Shown here: positions 25,537 to 34,738 of the stretch, piece after piece
Position numbering within the stretch: the stretch's first letter is position 1
Layout of the letters: each line of letters starts with the position of its first letter
Origin: Methanoculleus sp.
Lineage (GTDB): Archaea; Halobacteriota; Methanomicrobia; Methanomicrobiales; Methanoculleaceae
Length of the DNA: 64,000 bases
Reading direction: 5' to 3'
Assembly (NCBI GenBank): GCA_018433835.1
Contig: JAHDQM010000047.1
Coordinates: 1 to 64,000, forward strand
Notes under the pieces: model-generated
Databases searched by the model: none
What the model saw: only the letters and a program-made list of their open reading frames with translations
What the model was told of the DNA's origin: nothing
Made by a program: the position numbers and the translations under genes

Positions 25537-26488
25537 CGTCCGCTATTCGTTCGAACGGTATGGTCCCGGCACCAATCTCGGTCCTGAAAGCATAGCCCTT
25601 CTCAACGGCGTTCCCCACCATGTTCATGCCGGAAAACGCGACGACGGGGAGCCGGTAGGGGTGTTTTGGGAGGTTGAACTTCCCGATGCCTCCTCCGGCG
25701 GGGAAGACGAACCCGCACTCGGTCATCAGGCCGGTGGCTTCCTCCACCAGGCCCCGTGCTGCCACAGGCACCGCCCGGACGTTCGCAAGCGCTACGCCGG
25801 CCCGGGTCGTCACCAGCCGGTTTATCGAGGTGAGTCCGGCGGATATAAAGAGGTGGAGCGGGTCTACCGACGTCCCACGGTAGCCGATGAGATCGAGGAA
25901 CCCGGCAGAACCGTTCTCATCGACGGCAATCCTGCCGGCATACTCGAGCCTTGTCGGGATACCCGTCTTCTGGAGGACACCGTCCAGGGTGACGCTGCAG
26001 GCCGTCATGATCCCGGCATGGCCGTCGGGTATGCGGGGGTCGGAATCGACGATCCGGTAGGTGTTCAGGAACCCGTAGCCCGCTGTTGCCACCTCGTCGA
26101 AGGCTGCCGTGACGGCCGGGAGGTCTTCCTCCCGCACGATGGAGAGGTTGTAAGCGACGCTCCCCGTCCCGGTCATGGGATCGAAGGTGCTCCGGAAGGC
26201 GAGCTGTTCAAGCCTCGATATGATGAAGCCTATCCGTTCGTCGACGAGCGCGCTCTCGCTTTCGGCGATCCCCGCCTCGGTGAGGAGGCGGCCCCGGTTC
26301 CCGACCTTCTCCGTAAACCCCATCTCGTCGAGGTACTGGAGGTAGTACTGGACGGCGCGATCGCTCAGGACGAATCCCCGTTCGGCCATCTTCTCGCTCA
26401 ACCGTTTCGCGCCCAGCGGTTCGTGCGATTCTGCGAGGATCCGCAGGATCTCAAGGTACTTCCGTTCAGAGCGTATCGGCGGACTCAT
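25520..26488 (-). CDS. nrpR: NrpR-type transcriptional repressor (single-domain)
   Basis: A 322-residue protein with an N-terminal winged helix (about residues 5-70, RKYLEILRILAESHEPLGAK) and one NrpR effector domain (DUF128, about 75-320). NrpR represses nitrogen-fixation and ammonium-assimilation genes and releases DNA when 2-oxoglutarate is high. Methanococcus NrpR has two effector domains in one chain. A one-domain HTH form resembles NrpRI of the two-protein systems, so a partner may exist elsewhere. The frame is open much further upstream, but ATG 26488, which overlaps the stop of the dut/dcd gene (ATGA), gives the proper start. The two genes are probably coupled. Confidence 0.9.
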   Translation of the reverse strand: MSPPIRSERKYLEILRILAESHEPLGAKRLSEKMAERGFVLSDRAVQYYLQYLDEMGFTEKVGNRGRLLTEAGIAESESALVDERIGFIISRLEQLAFRSTFDPMTGTGSVAYNLSIVREEDLPAVTAAFDEVATAGYGFLNTYRIVDSDPRIPDGHAGIMTACSVTLDGVLQKTGIPTRLEYAGRIAVDENGSAGFLDLIGYRGTSVDPLHLFISAGLTSINRLVTTRAGVALANVRAVPVAARGLVEEATGLMTECGFVFPAGGGIGKFNLPKHPYRLPVVAFSGMNMVGNAVEKGYAFRTEIGAGTIPFERIADATGSR

Positions 26489-26910
26489 CGTGTATGCACC
26501 ACACCTTCGCTGTCCTGATACCGGCCCGCATAAAGCCGGTCGCCGTTCAATACTTCCTGCAGGATCATCTGCACGACCCGGTCGCCTTCCAGAAGGCGGA
26601 TCTCCTCCGCACCGGTGTTCGTCAGGCAGAGCGTCAGCTGGCCGCGGAACCCGGGGTCCACGAATCCGCCGCCGAGGAGGACACCGCTGCGGGCGAGCGA
26701 GGACCGGCACCGGAGGGTTGCCGCGAGGTCTTTTGGGAGTTCCACCCACTCGATCGAGGGAACGAGGGTGCATGCACCGCGCGGAAGTACGGTATCTTCG
26801 GCCACACGGAGGTCGTAGGATGCGGGCTGCTGGGATGCACCATGGTATGGCTCGATGACGAGATCGCCGTTCTGGAGCCGGCGAACGATTTCGCTGGACG
26901 AGATGATCAT
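26485..26910 (-). CDS. dcd: dUTPase/dCTP deaminase family protein
   Basis: A 141-residue member of the Dcd/Dut beta-barrel family. The motifs RSSLARSGV, GGFVDPGFRGQLTL and GDRVVQMIL are clear. It is shorter than typical Dcd (about 170-200). The TLEL/TLEI stretch that carries the catalytic Glu of dCTP deaminases reads TLCL, while the Asp of VDPG is kept. It may therefore act only as a dUTPase or have changed chemistry (inference). I use ATG 26910 (MIISSSEIV); the open frame upstream runs into the tRNA promoter region. TTATTAAG near 26935 fits a nearly leaderless transcript. nrpR follows with an ATGA overlap. Confidence 0.8.
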   Translation of the reverse strand: MIISSSEIVRRLQNGDLVIEPYHGASQQPASYDLRVAEDTVLPRGACTLVPSIEWVELPKDLAATLRCRSSLARSGVLLGGGFVDPGFRGQLTLCLTNTGAEEIRLLEGDRVVQMILQEVLNGDRLYAGRYQDSEGVVHTR

Positions 26911-26965
26911 TGTATAAGGTACTGGCACAAAAACGCTTAATAACTTATGATAGAAACCCATGAGG

Positions 26966-27037
26966 GGACCCATGGGGTAGAGGACATCCTTTTGGGCTTC
27001 GAACCCAAGGACGCGGGTTCAATTCCCGCTGGGTCCG
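26966..27037 (+). tRNA. tRNA-Arg (anticodon TCG)
   Basis: The acceptor arms GGACCCA and TGGGTCC pair fully and are followed by discriminator G. The anticodon stem TTGGG/CCCAA encloses the loop CTTCGAA, so the anticodon is TCG, reading CGA codons. The T arm GCGGG/CCCGC has loop TTCAATT. The D stem GGGT/ATCC is short-looped. No CCA is encoded. A T-rich stretch follows. It is divergent from the dut/dcd gene. Confidence 0.92.
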
Positions 27038-27208
27038 TTGTTTTCATTCATGCGCGGCGTCCCTGCGCCTCCCCGTCTTAAAGATGGCTCTGCGAAGAAT
27101 ACAGACGCGAGTGCTCACTCCACGCTGAGATCGATGGTCTCCTCCGCCGGAAACAGGGCGATGGAGAAGACCGTAACGGCCCGGACCGTACCAGGAAGAC
27201 GAACGGGC

Positions 27209-27439
27209 TCACAGCGACACCTCATGCCTGCAATACGGGCACTTCCACCCGACGACAAACAGCTCCTTTTCTCCGAAGAAACAGAGCGGAACGGTCTGCT
27301 CGGCCTCAATGATAAGCGCACTCTCAGGGATCGGCATGCCGCACCGACAACACTCGAACTCACCGATCGCTTCCGGCAGAACCTCGTTCTGCTGCGCCGT
27401 CACGACGCGACGAAGCAGGGCAGCTGCATGGTGCGTCAT
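27209..27439 (-). CDS. Small zinc-ribbon protein
   Basis: A 76-residue protein of unknown function. Two Cys pairs, one in ECCRCG near residues 29-33 and CPYC near residue 68, suggest one structural zinc ribbon. The ATG overlaps the stop of the upstream exported-protein gene (ATGA), and this coupling is the main support that both are real. There is no transmembrane segment. I do not recognise the family. Confidence 0.55.
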   Translation of the reverse strand: MTHHAAALLRRVVTAQQNEVLPEAIGEFECCRCGMPIPESALIIEAEQTVPLCFFGEKELFVVGWKCPYCRHEVSL

Positions 27440-27702
27440 GCGACCTGTCTCCTGCGCCCGGACCCGAACGACGGCACCCCCCCGGGCGTGTACCGGAGGT
27501 CCTTCGAACCCCTGCGGTGCGACGTCCGGCAGGACCGGTCGTGATCGATGGGCCGGCGGGACGTCTCCTCAACCCGGGCGGATATCATGGCGACGCCGGT
27601 CGGCACCCCGGGGAGGATGGTCCGGCCCGGGCCCGACGCGCCCACCGCAGGAACGATCAGGCAGAGCAGGATCGTGAGGATGATTACTTTTTGAAGATTC
27701 AT
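27436..27702 (-). CDS. Small exported protein, unknown
   Basis: An 88-residue product that starts with a clear signal peptide or membrane anchor (NLQKVIILTILLCLIVPAVG). The rest is polar and Arg/Ser-rich, with no recognisable domain. A TATA-like tract (CTTATATATG on the minus strand, about 27735-27750) lies upstream. The low-complexity C-terminal half could mean a gene that has lost its original frame after the signal peptide. It is coupled to the zinc-ribbon gene. Confidence 0.45.
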   Translation of the reverse strand: MNLQKVIILTILLCLIVPAVGASGPGRTILPGVPTGVAMISARVEETSRRPIDHDRSCRTSHRRGSKDLRYTPGGVPSFGSGRRRQVA

Positions 27703-27875
27703 GCTGAACTCAGGGAACCGTGATCCCATATAGCATATATAAGATTTTTTATTTGACCCTGATTTGAGGGGCACTCCTCTAAAGACCGGTTCGCGAGGGT
27801 AAGCGGAAGGCGCCCGGGGTGGTTCCCGGTCCCGCACCCGGGCGGCCGCCGGGGGCGCCCGATTCCGCGAAGCGG

Positions 27876-27995
27876 TTACTGGAGCCTGATGTAATCCTTC
27901 TGCCCGTTTCCGACATGGACCGAACAGGTATCCCAGGCGTCCGGGGCATCGGGTGCGGTGGCATAGACCCTGACCGGGTAGTCGCCCGGGTACCG
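27876..27995 (-). pseudogene. Remnant C-terminus of a VWA-type surface protein
   Basis: On the minus strand, 39 codons and a TAA read RYPGDYPVRVYATAPDAPDA and then DYIRLQ at the end. The last 40 residues of the intact VWA protein just upstream read AGIYIIRVYCYAPDTEDA and end TYIQLR. The shared RVY..APD and YI.L pattern and the same end point argue for a decayed paralogue. A stop codon lies directly before the fragment. Confidence 0.6.
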
Positions 27996-28374
27996 TCAGG
28001 AACGTAAGCAACAGGATCTCAATTTTTCAACAAACGTGTCAGGGCTCGCAGTTCACCCACATCCAGGAAAGTGAACGATCATCCTCCCGGGCTGTTGCGC
28101 TCCGGTACGGATCGGCCCGACCGGTCGTGAGAACGCCCCGGGTAGAGCCGGACGGTGGCGTAGCTGCCGTCATCGATCTCTGCAGAAGCCCGGGAAGGGG
28201 GGCGTTAACCCGGACCCCGCGTGGATCCGCTGCCTTCGGAAAGGTACTGACGCTGGAAGGCTGAGAAGACGCCGGAGTCGACCAAAATCGAGTTTGAACG
28301 CCGTCGAATACGAACGGCGAATCGCCGCAGGGCTGGAGCGCCGGCCCCGAGGGGCCGGGGAGAGGGAACCCCAG

Positions 28375-28381
28375 AAAAAAA
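28375..28381 (-). terminator. T-run terminator after the VWA protein gene
   Basis: Seven T residues on the minus strand start 13 bases after the stop. A strong GC hairpin lies a little further downstream at 28341-28358. Confidence 0.5.
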
Positions 28382-28394
28382 GGGGGCTGGAATT

Positions 28395-31300
28395 TTACCG
28401 TAACTGTATGTACGTGCTTCCGTTCTCCCCAACAACCACTTCCTGGGCCAGCCTGGCCGAGGCATCCTCGGTATCCGGTGCGTAGCAATAAACCCTGATG
28501 ATATAGATGCCGGCGGGAAGATCCCGCACGTACAGCGTGGATTCGCCGCTCGTTGTCTCGTTTGTAGCGCTGATCCTGTCGAATCTCACCCAGGTATACT
28601 CATTGTCGTTGGAGTAGAAGACGTCCTGCGTCACGCCGTACAGGCCGGTGTAGTTGAGGTCCCAGGCGACCGGAAGGAACTCATCGACCGGCTCTTCGCC
28701 GGTGAAGCGGAGGTCGCTGATATTGAGTTCCCCAAAGTCAATTCCGGTGTTGTTCAAGTGATGGGCCGTGATGAAGGTATCGGGGAGTTCCAGCGAATCG
28801 GTGCCGTTGTTGAACGAGATCGTCGAGCCGGGGCCGAAGACGTTGATGTTGCCGTCGGTGAGCACTTTCAGGCGGAAGGTCGTCTCCCAGGTCTGGCCGA
28901 GGCGCACGGTGCCGATGTCGAAGTGGAGGTTCTGGTCGGCGTTCCAGTCGCTGGTCTGGTCGATGGTGGTAAAGGGGGTGATATTATAGTGTCCCGTCTC
29001 GTTGTCGACCCAGCTCTCGACGGTGGTCGACGCCCCGTACTCGTAGACGTAGTCGAAGACGTCGGCCCCGGACACGAACCCTTCGTTCACCTCGACGTTC
29101 TCGAAGACGACGTCCAGCTCGGTGTCGACGCTGGCCTCGGTCTTGAGAACGCCTGCGATACGCTCGTATATCTCGGTGAGGTCGTCGCCATCAGGGGCAT
29201 GCTCGTAGAATCCGCCGGTGGAATTGGCAAGTGTCCCCATTGCAGTACGGACCATTTCACCGGGGTTATAAGCGAATGTGATTGTATATAGTGAGATATC
29301 GTTTGCAATTGCATAATTTGACATATTCTGGTTTGTTATCTCTCCTATTCCACTGGGGCAATAATCAGTCCATTCAGTGTCGTAGTAATAGCCACCACCA
29401 TAACCGACTTTTGGTACAGTAATTTTCCCGTGTTCAAGCGTGCCCCCGAGGCCGTCGTAATATTCATAGTAGTCGTACGTAATCGTATTGCCGCTCCAGG
29501 TCCAATCTTGCAGGCCTATGCCATGTGCCAGAGGGGTTCCATGGTAGTTCCAGTCGCCATCTGACATCAGGATAACGGCTTTTACTGCCTCCGGTCGTCC
29601 ATTATCACGAAGGTGTGAAATTGCCTTATAAAATGCCTGTCGCATATTCGTAGCACCAGTTGGAGTGAGGCCATCTATCTTTGACTCGAGGATAACTTTG
29701 TCGTTTGTGAGAGAGGCATCCAGACGGGCATCCGACGCGAATGAAACGAGCCCCACCCGGTCGTTGGTAGAGTTCATCTGGTCGACAAAGTCGTTCGCCG
29801 CAGCCTTTGCCGCCGCCATCCGCGTCGGGCTCACATCAGTATAACCCATGCTCCCAGACCGGTCGATCACCAGCACCACGTCGATCGGGTCGGGCTGCAG
29901 CGCCCAGCCGTCGCCCCGGAGGCGGATCGTGACGTTGACCGTCTCGTTCACCGCAACCGTCTCGGGGGAGACCGCCGTCTCCACGGAGAGGTAGGGGTAG
30001 TTCTTCCAGGTCAGGGAGATCGTCCGGGTGGTGTCGTTCCACGTCGCCCGGACGGTCGCCGTGCCGGTCGCCGTACCGCTCCAGTCCGGTGCGTTCCGGT
30101 CGGTCGTGAATGCACCCGGGTGGAACCCGACGATGGCATACCCGTTTACATCGGTCCCGACAGATGCTGCATCAAGATACGGCGCCTCGGTCTGGTTATA
30201 CGCACCGACATCGACCGATCCGGGGACTATCTCGAAAGTCACCGTCTCGCCCTCGACCGGGTTGCCCTTGACGTCCATCACCTTGGCCCGGATCTGCGAG
30301 ACGGTATCGGCTTTGACGTCCCGGCTCGGCATCGACTGCGGGTTTGCGGAGAGGAGTATGTTCACCGGATCGGTACTGGTGAACTCCACCTCCTGCGATA
30401 CGCTCACGTTCGGGTTCGCGGCCGCCGTGGCGGTGATCGTCACGATGCCGACGGAGTCCTCGGGCCCGTAAGTGATCATCACCTGTCCACGGGAGTTGGA
30501 GTACAGGAGAGCGTTCTCCTGCTCTGCCGGTCGGCCCTCACGCTGTATCGAGGCGTTCACCCAGAGACCCTGCCCGGCGACGAGATTTCCGTACCCGTCA
30601 AGCAGGGTGTAGGTGAACTCGACCACCTTATCCCCGTCGGCCGGGACGGAGGCGCTGACCGGGTCAACCACCTGTATGATGCTGGACGGCACGCCGTCCG
30701 CCACGCCGGTGATAGAGATATAGCCGCTCCTGACCGGCACCGGCGGCTGGATAAAGACAAGATTCTCTCCCGCCGCCGTATCGACCTGGAGCACTGCCGT
30801 AGCGTTTCCGGCTGCATCCACCTGCACGGAGATCTCATCCGTACCACCGACGAACGTCGCGTTCCCGGTTGGGGAGCCCACCATGAAGTACACGGTCTCG
30901 GGGGTTTTATTCAGGGCGTCCTCCCACCTGCTGTCCACCGGGTTTCCGTACCGGTCCGCCACCCTGACGGCGATTGCCGTCGTCTCGGCGACCGTCACCT
31001 CCGGCTCGTACAGGATATCGGCAATAACGTACGGGGCTGCATGGTCAACCCGGCAGACCGTAGCGTTGCTTACCTCCCGGCCCTGGGAAGAGAACCGTGC
31101 AGTGATCGCCGCGTCTCCGCTACGCTGGGCGGGCCTGAAAACCGCCGTCGCCTCACCGTCACCGTTCGTCTGCGTCGAGACAGGCGAAATACTGCCGTAC
31201 GCACTATCCACTGCGAAATCGACGGCAACCCCCCCAAACGAGGTATTGCCGGAAGTACTGTTTGAGACCTGCACCGTGACGGTCACGGCGTCGATACTAC

Positions 31301-31421
31301 TCCCCGCCGTCACCCACGAGGAATTCAGGTCGATTGTAATGGTATCAGGTACCAGCGCACCGGCCGGGGCCGCCAGCAGAAGCAGCCCGACGACCAGGCA
31401 CGCATACATCCATCCATTCAT
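28395..31421 (-). CDS. Secreted VWA-domain surface protein
   Basis: A 1008-residue extracellular protein. The signal peptide covers residues 1 to about 23 (MYACLVVGLLLLAAPAGA). Several invasin-like Ig domains follow to about residue 515, with repeated NVSVSQEVEFTS- and GTVTVRATW-like strands and NxT/NxS sites. A von Willebrand A domain spans about 518-735 with an intact MIDAS (DRSGSMG and a later MSDGDW). A C-terminal beta-rich part ends TYIQLR. No C-terminal anchor is seen. ATG 31421 follows GGTGGAG; an upstream in-frame ATG is less good. Bases about 29215-29720, in the second half of the VWA domain, are visibly AT-richer than the rest. The likely role is adhesion or cell-surface architecture. 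Confidence 0.85.
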   Translation of the reverse strand: MNGWMYACLVVGLLLLAAPAGALVPDTITIDLNSSWVTAGSSIDAVTVTVQVSNSTSGNTSFGGVAVDFAVDSAYGSISPVSTQTNGDGEATAVFRPAQRSGDAAITARFSSQGREVSNATVCRVDHAAPYVIADILYEPEVTVAETTAIAVRVADRYGNPVDSRWEDALNKTPETVYFMVGSPTGNATFVGGTDEISVQVDAAGNATAVLQVDTAAGENLVFIQPPVPVRSGYISITGVADGVPSSIIQVVDPVSASVPADGDKVVEFTYTLLDGYGNLVAGQGLWVNASIQREGRPAEQENALLYSNSRGQVMITYGPEDSVGIVTITATAAANPNVSVSQEVEFTSTDPVNILLSANPQSMPSRDVKADTVSQIRAKVMDVKGNPVEGETVTFEIVPGSVDVGAYNQTEAPYLDAASVGTDVNGYAIVGFHPGAFTTDRNAPDWSGTATGTATVRATWNDTTRTISLTWKNYPYLSVETAVSPETVAVNETVNVTIRLRGDGWALQPDPIDVVLVIDRSGSMGYTDVSPTRMAAAKAAANDFVDQMNSTNDRVGLVSFASDARLDASLTNDKVILESKIDGLTPTGATNMRQAFYKAISHLRDNGRPEAVKAVILMSDGDWNYHGTPLAHGIGLQDWTWSGNTITYDYYEYYDGLGGTLEHGKITVPKVGYGGGYYYDTEWTDYCPSGIGEITNQNMSNYAIANDISLYTITFAYNPGEMVRTAMGTLANSTGGFYEHAPDGDDLTEIYERIAGVLKTEASVDTELDVVFENVEVNEGFVSGADVFDYVYEYGASTTVESWVDNETGHYNITPFTTIDQTSDWNADQNLHFDIGTVRLGQTWETTFRLKVLTDGNINVFGPGSTISFNNGTDSLELPDTFITAHHLNNTGIDFGELNISDLRFTGEEPVDEFLPVAWDLNYTGLYGVTQDVFYSNDNEYTWVRFDRISATNETTSGESTLYVRDLPAGIYIIRVYCYAPDTEDASARLAQEVVVGENGSTYIQLR

Positions 31422-31453
31422 ACTCCACCGTATGTCATCCTGACATACCATAA

Positions 31454-31461
31454 CATATAAA
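31454..31461 (-). promoter_or_regulatory. TATA box of the VWA protein gene
   Basis: The minus strand reads CCTTTATATG, centred about 36 bases before ATG 31421. That gives a leader of roughly 10 bases that includes the GGTGGAG site. Confidence 0.5.
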
Positions 31462-31667
31462 GGTTGTCAGTATGAGAGGCAACTCAGAGGCCGCCTTTTC
31501 AGGATTGAGCGATTATATTTGCACAAATCGAACAGATTTTCGACAGGATCGATGCCCGGACGAAAGAAAGGTATTACCGGACCTCTATCCGGAAAATATC
31601 TTTTCTTACCGGAGCAAATTCCACCGTCCGATTCCGGAAAAATTGTACTCCCCGGAACCTGGATTCT

Positions 31668-31673
31668 AAAAAA
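31668..31673 (-). terminator. T-run terminator after the PEGA-type gene
   Basis: Six T residues on the minus strand lie about 16 bases after the stop codon. The 31462-31667 spacer holds nothing else that I can identify. Confidence 0.4.
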
Positions 31674-31688
31674 GCGATGCCGGGAGGC

Positions 31689-33083
31689 CTACAGGCTGTT
31701 CCGGCCGCGTGACTTGCCCCGATTCCTTGCGGCACGCCTGCGCCGCACGATCATGACCCCCGCGAGGAGGACCGCGGCAACAACCCCGACGCCGGCCGCG
31801 AGCATCCAGATATCGAAGTCCGGTTCCATTACGAGCGAGACGGTGAACTCGGTCGTGCCGAGCGGGATCTCGGCGTTAACCGAGATGTCCCGGTAGCCTT
31901 CACAGGCAGCGGTGACCGCATACGCCTTGTTCGTAACGAGCGGCGTATTGAGGCATCCCTGGCCGTCGGTCGTCCCGATAACCTGACCGTCGATGGCAAC
32001 GGCCGCTCCGGCAACCGGGTTGTTGTCAGGATCTTTTGCGCGGATGGTCACGCTCGCCCGGTCGTAACCGAGTTGGGCGACGATATCTTCTCCTGCCCCG
32101 GTTATCAGATACGTCTCGCTCCAGTCCCCGTACCCGGGCGCTTTCACCACAATCTGATAGGTGCCTCCATGAAGATCTGAGAATACAAGCCGGCCATACT
32201 CGTTGGTCTTCCCCTGGAACATCCCGTTGAGATATACCTCCGCACCCTCGATCGGGTTCTTCGCCTCGTTGAAAGCCGTTATCGATACCGGGTATGCCGA
32301 TTTCACGAGGTCTACCAGGAGGAGCACATCGTCCGTCTCGAAGTAGCGGTTTTCCAGGTACGTCTGATAATCGGCCGCCGTGACCTTGATGGAATACCTC
32401 TCCGCCCGCTCCAGGTGGAGCTGCAGCCTGCCGTCGGCGTCGGTCGCCCCGGCGCGCGCGTTGTCGACAAAGACTTCAGCGCCCTCGATGGGCTCGGAAG
32501 TCTCGCTGTCCTGGACCTGGACCGCCAGAAGGTCGTTACTAAAGAGCCAGTACTGGACGACTCTGGCACTGTTCTCCATCTCCACGGTCTTTGAGAGGTC
32601 GTAGTACCCCGACGCGCTGATCTCGACGTCGTAAGACTCGCCCGACCTCACTGAAAATTCCGCGCTCCCGTCCCTGCCGGTGACCTCCGAGTCGGAGTAA
32701 TCGTCACCTTCGACATCAACCACGGCACCGGAGATCGGCTGCAGGGTCCCTGCATCGTAGAGTTCGAACGTGAGGATCTCGTCCTCGCGGATCATCTCGA
32801 CCCGGGCGCGGGTCGCGTCGTAGTCGACGTAGCCCATCCAGTTCCGGTAGCCTGTCCGGACAATCTTCAGATACAGGTCATCATCCTCGGAATGGACATA
32901 GGAGTAAGTGCCACTCGACGAGGTGCTTCCTACGTAGTCGCCGTCGACATACACGGAGGCACCGGAAACGGCATCATAGGTCTCTTCGTCCACCACCGTG
33001 ATGCGCAGGGTGACCGCCTGCGCCGTACAGCAGAGGAGGATACAGGAGATGAGAAGAGTTATGATGAGACGACGATTCTTCAT
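31689..33083 (-). CDS. Membrane-anchored PEGA/carboxypeptidase-regulatory repeat protein
   Basis: A 464-residue surface protein. A signal peptide (about 1-23, LLISCILLCCTAQA) is followed by about five beta-sandwich repeats of 75-85 residues. Each has a GAEV/GASVYVDG-type strand followed by G.T...G, for example GASVYVDGDYVGST, GAEVFVDNARAGATD, GAEVYLNGMFQGKT and GAAVAIDGQVIGTT. One transmembrane helix (about 428-450) and an Arg-rich cytoplasmic end (VRRRRAARNRGKSRG) anchor it with the repeats outside. The role is structural or carbohydrate-binding, by inference. It lies next to the VWA protein in the same direction. Confidence 0.85.
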   Translation of the reverse strand: MKNRRLIITLLISCILLCCTAQAVTLRITVVDEETYDAVSGASVYVDGDYVGSTSSSGTYSYVHSEDDDLYLKIVRTGYRNWMGYVDYDATRARVEMIREDEILTFELYDAGTLQPISGAVVDVEGDDYSDSEVTGRDGSAEFSVRSGESYDVEISASGYYDLSKTVEMENSARVVQYWLFSNDLLAVQVQDSETSEPIEGAEVFVDNARAGATDADGRLQLHLERAERYSIKVTAADYQTYLENRYFETDDVLLLVDLVKSAYPVSITAFNEAKNPIEGAEVYLNGMFQGKTNEYGRLVFSDLHGGTYQIVVKAPGYGDWSETYLITGAGEDIVAQLGYDRASVTIRAKDPDNNPVAGAAVAIDGQVIGTTDGQGCLNTPLVTNKAYAVTAACEGYRDISVNAEIPLGTTEFTVSLVMEPDFDIWMLAAGVGVVAAVLLAGVMIVRRRRAARNRGKSRGRNSL

Positions 33084-33122
33084 GCTGGAGTGTACTGCGC
33101 TCGAAAATTTGAGTGCTTCGGT

Positions 33123-34646
33123 TTACACCCAGCGCTCGGGGGGGATGCGTTCAAGTACCATGCCTTCCACAAGCACCGGCATCAGCGTCCGGCCGACCTC
33201 GATCGCACGTTCAAGCCGCCATTCCCGCTCCGCGAAGATGGTGAAGATGGGGTCGCCCTTCTTGACCCGGGTCCCCCTCTTTGCGTGGATCTCGAGCCCC
33301 GCGCCGTGATCGTAGGGGGAGCCCGCGAGCCGGGCGAGCGTGACGAGAGCGCTGTTGTTCAGCTCGATGACGTAGCCGTCCTGAGGTGCCCGCACGTCGA
33401 ACCGGTACTCACCCGGGACGATATCCCCGGCCTTCACCGCCGGGTCGCCGCCCTGGATCTCGATTATCTGCCGCATCTTTTCGAGCGCCTTGCCGCTCCG
33501 GAGGATATCCGCGGCCACCTGGGACCCCTGCCCCTGTGCGGCCTTCCCGGCCATCTCGAGCGCGATCCCGGCGAGGGAGAGGCTTTTCTGGATCAGGGAG
33601 TTCGGCTCGGTCGCCCCTTCGAGAACGGCGAGCGCCTCGTGTACCTCGAGGTTCGGGCCGATGGTGTGGCCGACGAGCGACTCACCGTAGCTTAACGCGC
33701 ATTCGACCCGCATGCCGAGCCGCTCCCCGAGTTCGATGAACTCACGGGCGAGTTTCCGTCCCTCCTGGACCGTTGCGATCTTGGTGTTCCGGCCGACCGG
33801 AATATCGATGACCACGAGATCGGCGCCGACGGCGAACTTCTTGGCCATGACGCTCGCGATCATCTGGCCGCGGGCGTCGATCCGCAACGGGTACTCGTAG
33901 GTGATGATCTTGTCGTCGGCGGGGGCGATGTTCGTGGCCCCGCCCCAGACGATGACGCCGCCGACCTTCTCGGTCATCTGCTGCACCTCGAGCGCCGGGA
34001 ACGAGACTGGCGCGAGGACTTCCATGAGGTCTGCGGTCCCGCCGGCGCCGGTGATGGCGCGGGAGCTGGTTTTGGGGATCATGAGGCCGCTCGCGGCGAT
34101 GATCGGCGCGATCAGGAGGGTGATCTTGTTCCCGGGCACACCCCCGATGGAGTGTTTGTCGACGACGGGGTGCCGGGTGAAGCGGAGGCGTTCCCCGGTC
34201 TCGACCGTGGCCCTCGTCAGGTACTCCACCTCGTCCATATCGAGGCCGTTGATGTAGGACGCGGTGACGTAGGCGGTGATCTCACCCGGCGAGAGGGTGT
34301 CGTTGACGATATCCCTGACGAGATCCATGGTTTCGTCCTTGGTGAACCGACCGCCTTCCATCTTCTTTTTGATGTGCGAGAGTGATGCCGGCCGCTCGGC
34401 GCCGCGGACCTCGACGGGAGTCCCCTCGTCGACGGCGAGAGTGGTGTTCAACGGCCGGTAGACACCGATGACGCCCGGCTCGACGAGCGACCCGGTGGTG
34501 TCGACGTGAGCCTGGGCGGTCCTCCCGGTCGCTTCGTCGACTATCTGGACGCGGTCGCCGTCGCGGACCCGCATGTTCCGTGCGTCGGTGCTGTGGAGGA
34601 GAACCCCCCGGTTTTCGATGTCGAGCAGTTTCACGGTCAGTTTCAT
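33123..34646 (-). CDS. deoA: AMP phosphorylase
   Basis: A 507-residue archaeal AMP phosphorylase of the thymidine-phosphorylase fold. It splits AMP and other NMPs with phosphate into base and ribose-1,5-bisphosphate, the entry to the pathway continued by ribose-1,5-bisphosphate isomerase and type III RubisCO. Those partners are not in this window. The N-terminal small domain (about 1-85) is the archaeal extension. The glycosyltransferase signature SIGGVPGNK lies near residue 167, [18 protein letters not shown] follows, and the C-terminal PYNP domain has [13 protein letters not shown]. The length matches the family. Confidence 0.93.
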   Translation of the reverse strand: MKLTVKLLDIENRGVLLHSTDARNMRVRDGDRVQIVDEATGRTAQAHVDTTGSLVEPGVIGVYRPLNTTLAVDEGTPVEVRGAERPASLSHIKKKMEGGRFTKDETMDLVRDIVNDTLSPGEITAYVTASYINGLDMDEVEYLTRATVETGERLRFTRHPVVDKHSIGGVPGNKITLLIAPIIAASGLMIPKTSSRAITGAGGTADLMEVLAPVSFPALEVQQMTEKVGGVIVWGGATNIAPADDKIITYEYPLRIDARGQMIASVMAKKFAVGADLVVIDIPVGRNTKIATVQEGRKLAREFIELGERLGMRVECALSYGESLVGHTIGPNLEVHEALAVLEGATEPNSLIQKSLSLAGIALEMAGKAAQGQGSQVAADILRSGKALEKMRQIIEIQGGDPAVKAGDIVPGEYRFDVRAPQDGYVIELNNSALVTLARLAGSPYDHGAGLEIHAKRGTRVKKGDPIFTIFAEREWRLERAIEVGRTLMPVLVEGMVLERIPPERWV

Positions 34647-34738
34647 GTGAGTAACCCCATCCTGGTTGAAAATGAGGTTTCGTACTACTTAAGGACGGCT
34701 GATCCGACGGGGCGACGGGGGTGGAGCTCCCGTGATGA

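Larger units (their letters stand above)
27703..28394. other. Spacer with decayed gene fragments
   Basis: About 690 bases without an intact gene. It contains the degraded fragment at 27876-27995. Short readable pieces on the minus strand, such as DDGSYATVRLYPG (about 28150-28190) and SLSWMWVNCEP (about 28045-28080), lie in different frames separated by stops. The whole looks like one or more surface-protein genes in decay. A perfect hairpin (CCGGCCCC, GA, GGGGCCGG) is at 28341-28358. Confidence 0.55.
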
